6,284 nt of DNA, from positions 1 to 6,284 of the forward strand of contig CACZQU010000312.1 of assembly GCA_902783305.1 (NCBI GenBank). The letters run 5' to 3'. Numbering within the stretch: position 1 is the stretch's first letter; each line of letters begins with the position of its first letter. The position numbers and the translations under genes are program-made. Below are positions 5,649 through 6,284 of this stretch, in pieces. The notes below the pieces were generated by a model, which made no database searches, had not been told where the DNA came from, and saw nothing but the letters and a program-made list of their open reading frames with translations. This DNA is from an uncultured Lachnospiraceae bacterium (lineage in GTDB: Bacteria > Bacillota > Clostridia > Lachnospirales > Lachnospiraceae).

Positions 5649-6284
5649 TCAGGCGGCATTGCGCCTTTTCCCCAAAGGGTCAGGGCGGGAGAAGGGAAAG
5701 GAAAGAAGGTGTCTGTGGATGTTTTTCCGGGATAGCCAAGGCCATGATGGAACCGGGCAGCAGAATATTACTCCAGAAAAAATAAATGAAAGGAATCGCA
5801 AGCGCTCTCACATTCCTGCATCATGCTCCTTCTGTCTGCCGGTATTTCCGGTTTATCGCTCCTGCCGGGAAAAAGATCCCGGGAAAGCATCCACAGGCAT
5901 CTTCCGTTCCGGACATCCTGCTTTTTCGGAAAGGAAACGATGCAGAAAAGCCTCTCTGACGCTGGAGAGTGCTCTTGTCCTGCCCTTGTTTCTCTTCTGT
6001 ATGATCTCCCTGATTTCGGTAATGGATCTGTACCGTGTGGAGACCATTCATCTGTCCAGGCTGTGCGCGGCCGCAAAAGCCGCTGCCGCTTTTACCTATA
6101 ATCCTGCCGGAGACGGAATAGAAGATATCACTCTTCCGGATGTCTATGTCTTTCGAACCATTCAGGGGCTGCTTCCCTCTGCCCCGATTCCCTGCATAAA
6201 TACCGTAACCGTGCGGAGCTGGAACGGAAGAGTGCACAGCGTGAGCAGCGGCGAATCCGCTTCCGGAAGGATGGTTTATGTGAC
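5641..6284 (+). CDS. tadE: TadE-like pseudopilin, partial (runs off the window end)
   Basis: An open frame without stops runs from ATG 5641 to the window end (214 codons plus 2 nt). It overlaps the previous gene by 8 nt. Residues 104-128, ASLTLESALVLPLFLFCMISLISVM, are the conserved pilin-like helix of TadE proteins, with Glu109 at +5 and Ala104 at -1 of the possible cleavage site. The exported part begins with an Ala-rich stretch (143-150), and the window ends at MVYVT, where family members I recall continue into a VYH...C motif. The start is unsure. ATG 5641 gives an unusually long, Arg/Cys-rich N-terminus of 103 residues; in-frame ATG 5719 has a weaker AAGG site; ATG 5940 has a good AAAGGAAA site but is out of frame by one base. 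The family call is firm, the 5' end is not. Confidence 0.8.
   Translation, partial: MTDQAALRLFPKGSGREKGKERRCLWMFFRDSQGHDGTGQQNITPEKINERNRKRSHIPASCSFCLPVFPVYRSCREKDPGKASTGIFRSGHPAFSERKRCRKASLTLESALVLPLFLFCMISLISVMDLYRVETIHLSRLCAAAKAAAAFTYNPAGDGIEDITLPDVYVFRTIQGLLPSAPIPCINTVTVRSWNGRVHSVSSGESASGRMVYV
5839..5931 (+). repeat. Cluster of three inverted repeats before the TadE helix
   Basis: CCGG-tattt-CCGG (5839-5851), CCGGGA-aaaaga-TCCCGG (5865-5882) and TTCCG/CGGAA (5907-5911/5927-5931) follow one another just upstream of the ribosome-site-like AAAGGAAA and ATG 5940. None has a T tract. They fit an intercistronic RNA structure better than ordinary coding sequence, although the frame from 5641 also reads through them. 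The repeats are visible; the function is not. Confidence 0.4.

Noticed and set aside
5651..5669. Terminator-like hairpin AGGCG/CGCCT followed by TTT after the DUF5702-type gene
   Set aside because: The stem is only 5 bp and the T run is short; the TadE-like frame continues through it. At most a weak attenuator.
5823..6101. 92-codon + strand frame with a hydrophobic start (MLLLSAGISGLSLLPG)
   Set aside because: It overlaps the clearly conserved TadE helix in another frame, and its later part reads as an out-of-frame translation; only its internal ATG 5940 is of interest.

Overview
The window carries the start of a tight-adherence (Tad/Flp type IVc) pilus operon directly downstream of a tRNA pair. 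All recognised genes are on the + strand. The organism looks like a monoderm member of the Clostridia, probably Lachnospiraceae-like. The reasons are the Flp1-like pilin with a GTVE core, a DUF5702-type TadE-like protein, strong AGGAGG ribosome binding sites, a consensus sigma-A promoter, and no sign of an outer-membrane secretin. This assignment rests on remembered family features, not on a database search.

Layout. Positions 14-164 hold tRNA-Thr(TGT) and tRNA-Asp(GTC), followed by an intrinsic terminator (174-201). The tRNA-Asp body is well formed, but its acceptor stem pairs poorly. Positions 202-554 are a non-coding control region. It has a textbook promoter (TTGACG, 17 nt, TATAAT at 256-284), then a leader of about 260 nt containing a Fur-box-like palindrome (370-384), a run of small hairpins (425-531), and a possible anti-Shine-Dalgarno element (440-445) complementary to the tadA ribosome binding site (542-547).

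The operon then reads: tadA/cpaF motor ATPase (555-1739), tadB (1762-2637) and tadC (2640-3662) inner-membrane platform proteins, a GC-rich 114-nt spacer, a 59-residue Flp1-like pilin (3777-3956), a DUF5702-type TadE-like protein (3996-5648), and a second TadE-like pseudopilin gene (from 5641) that runs off the end of the window.

Together these would make the core of a pilus machine: TadA powers assembly, TadB and TadC form the membrane platform, Flp is the fibre subunit, and the TadE-like proteins are pseudopilins or accessory surface proteins. A prepilin peptidase (TadV/CpaA), TadZ and CpaB are not in this window. Points worth checking are the switch-like, possibly iron-responsive leader, alanine instead of glycine at the predicted -1 cleavage position in two pilin-like proteins, and odd Arg/Cys-rich N-terminal regions (or frame disturbances) at the starts of tadB and the two TadE-like genes.
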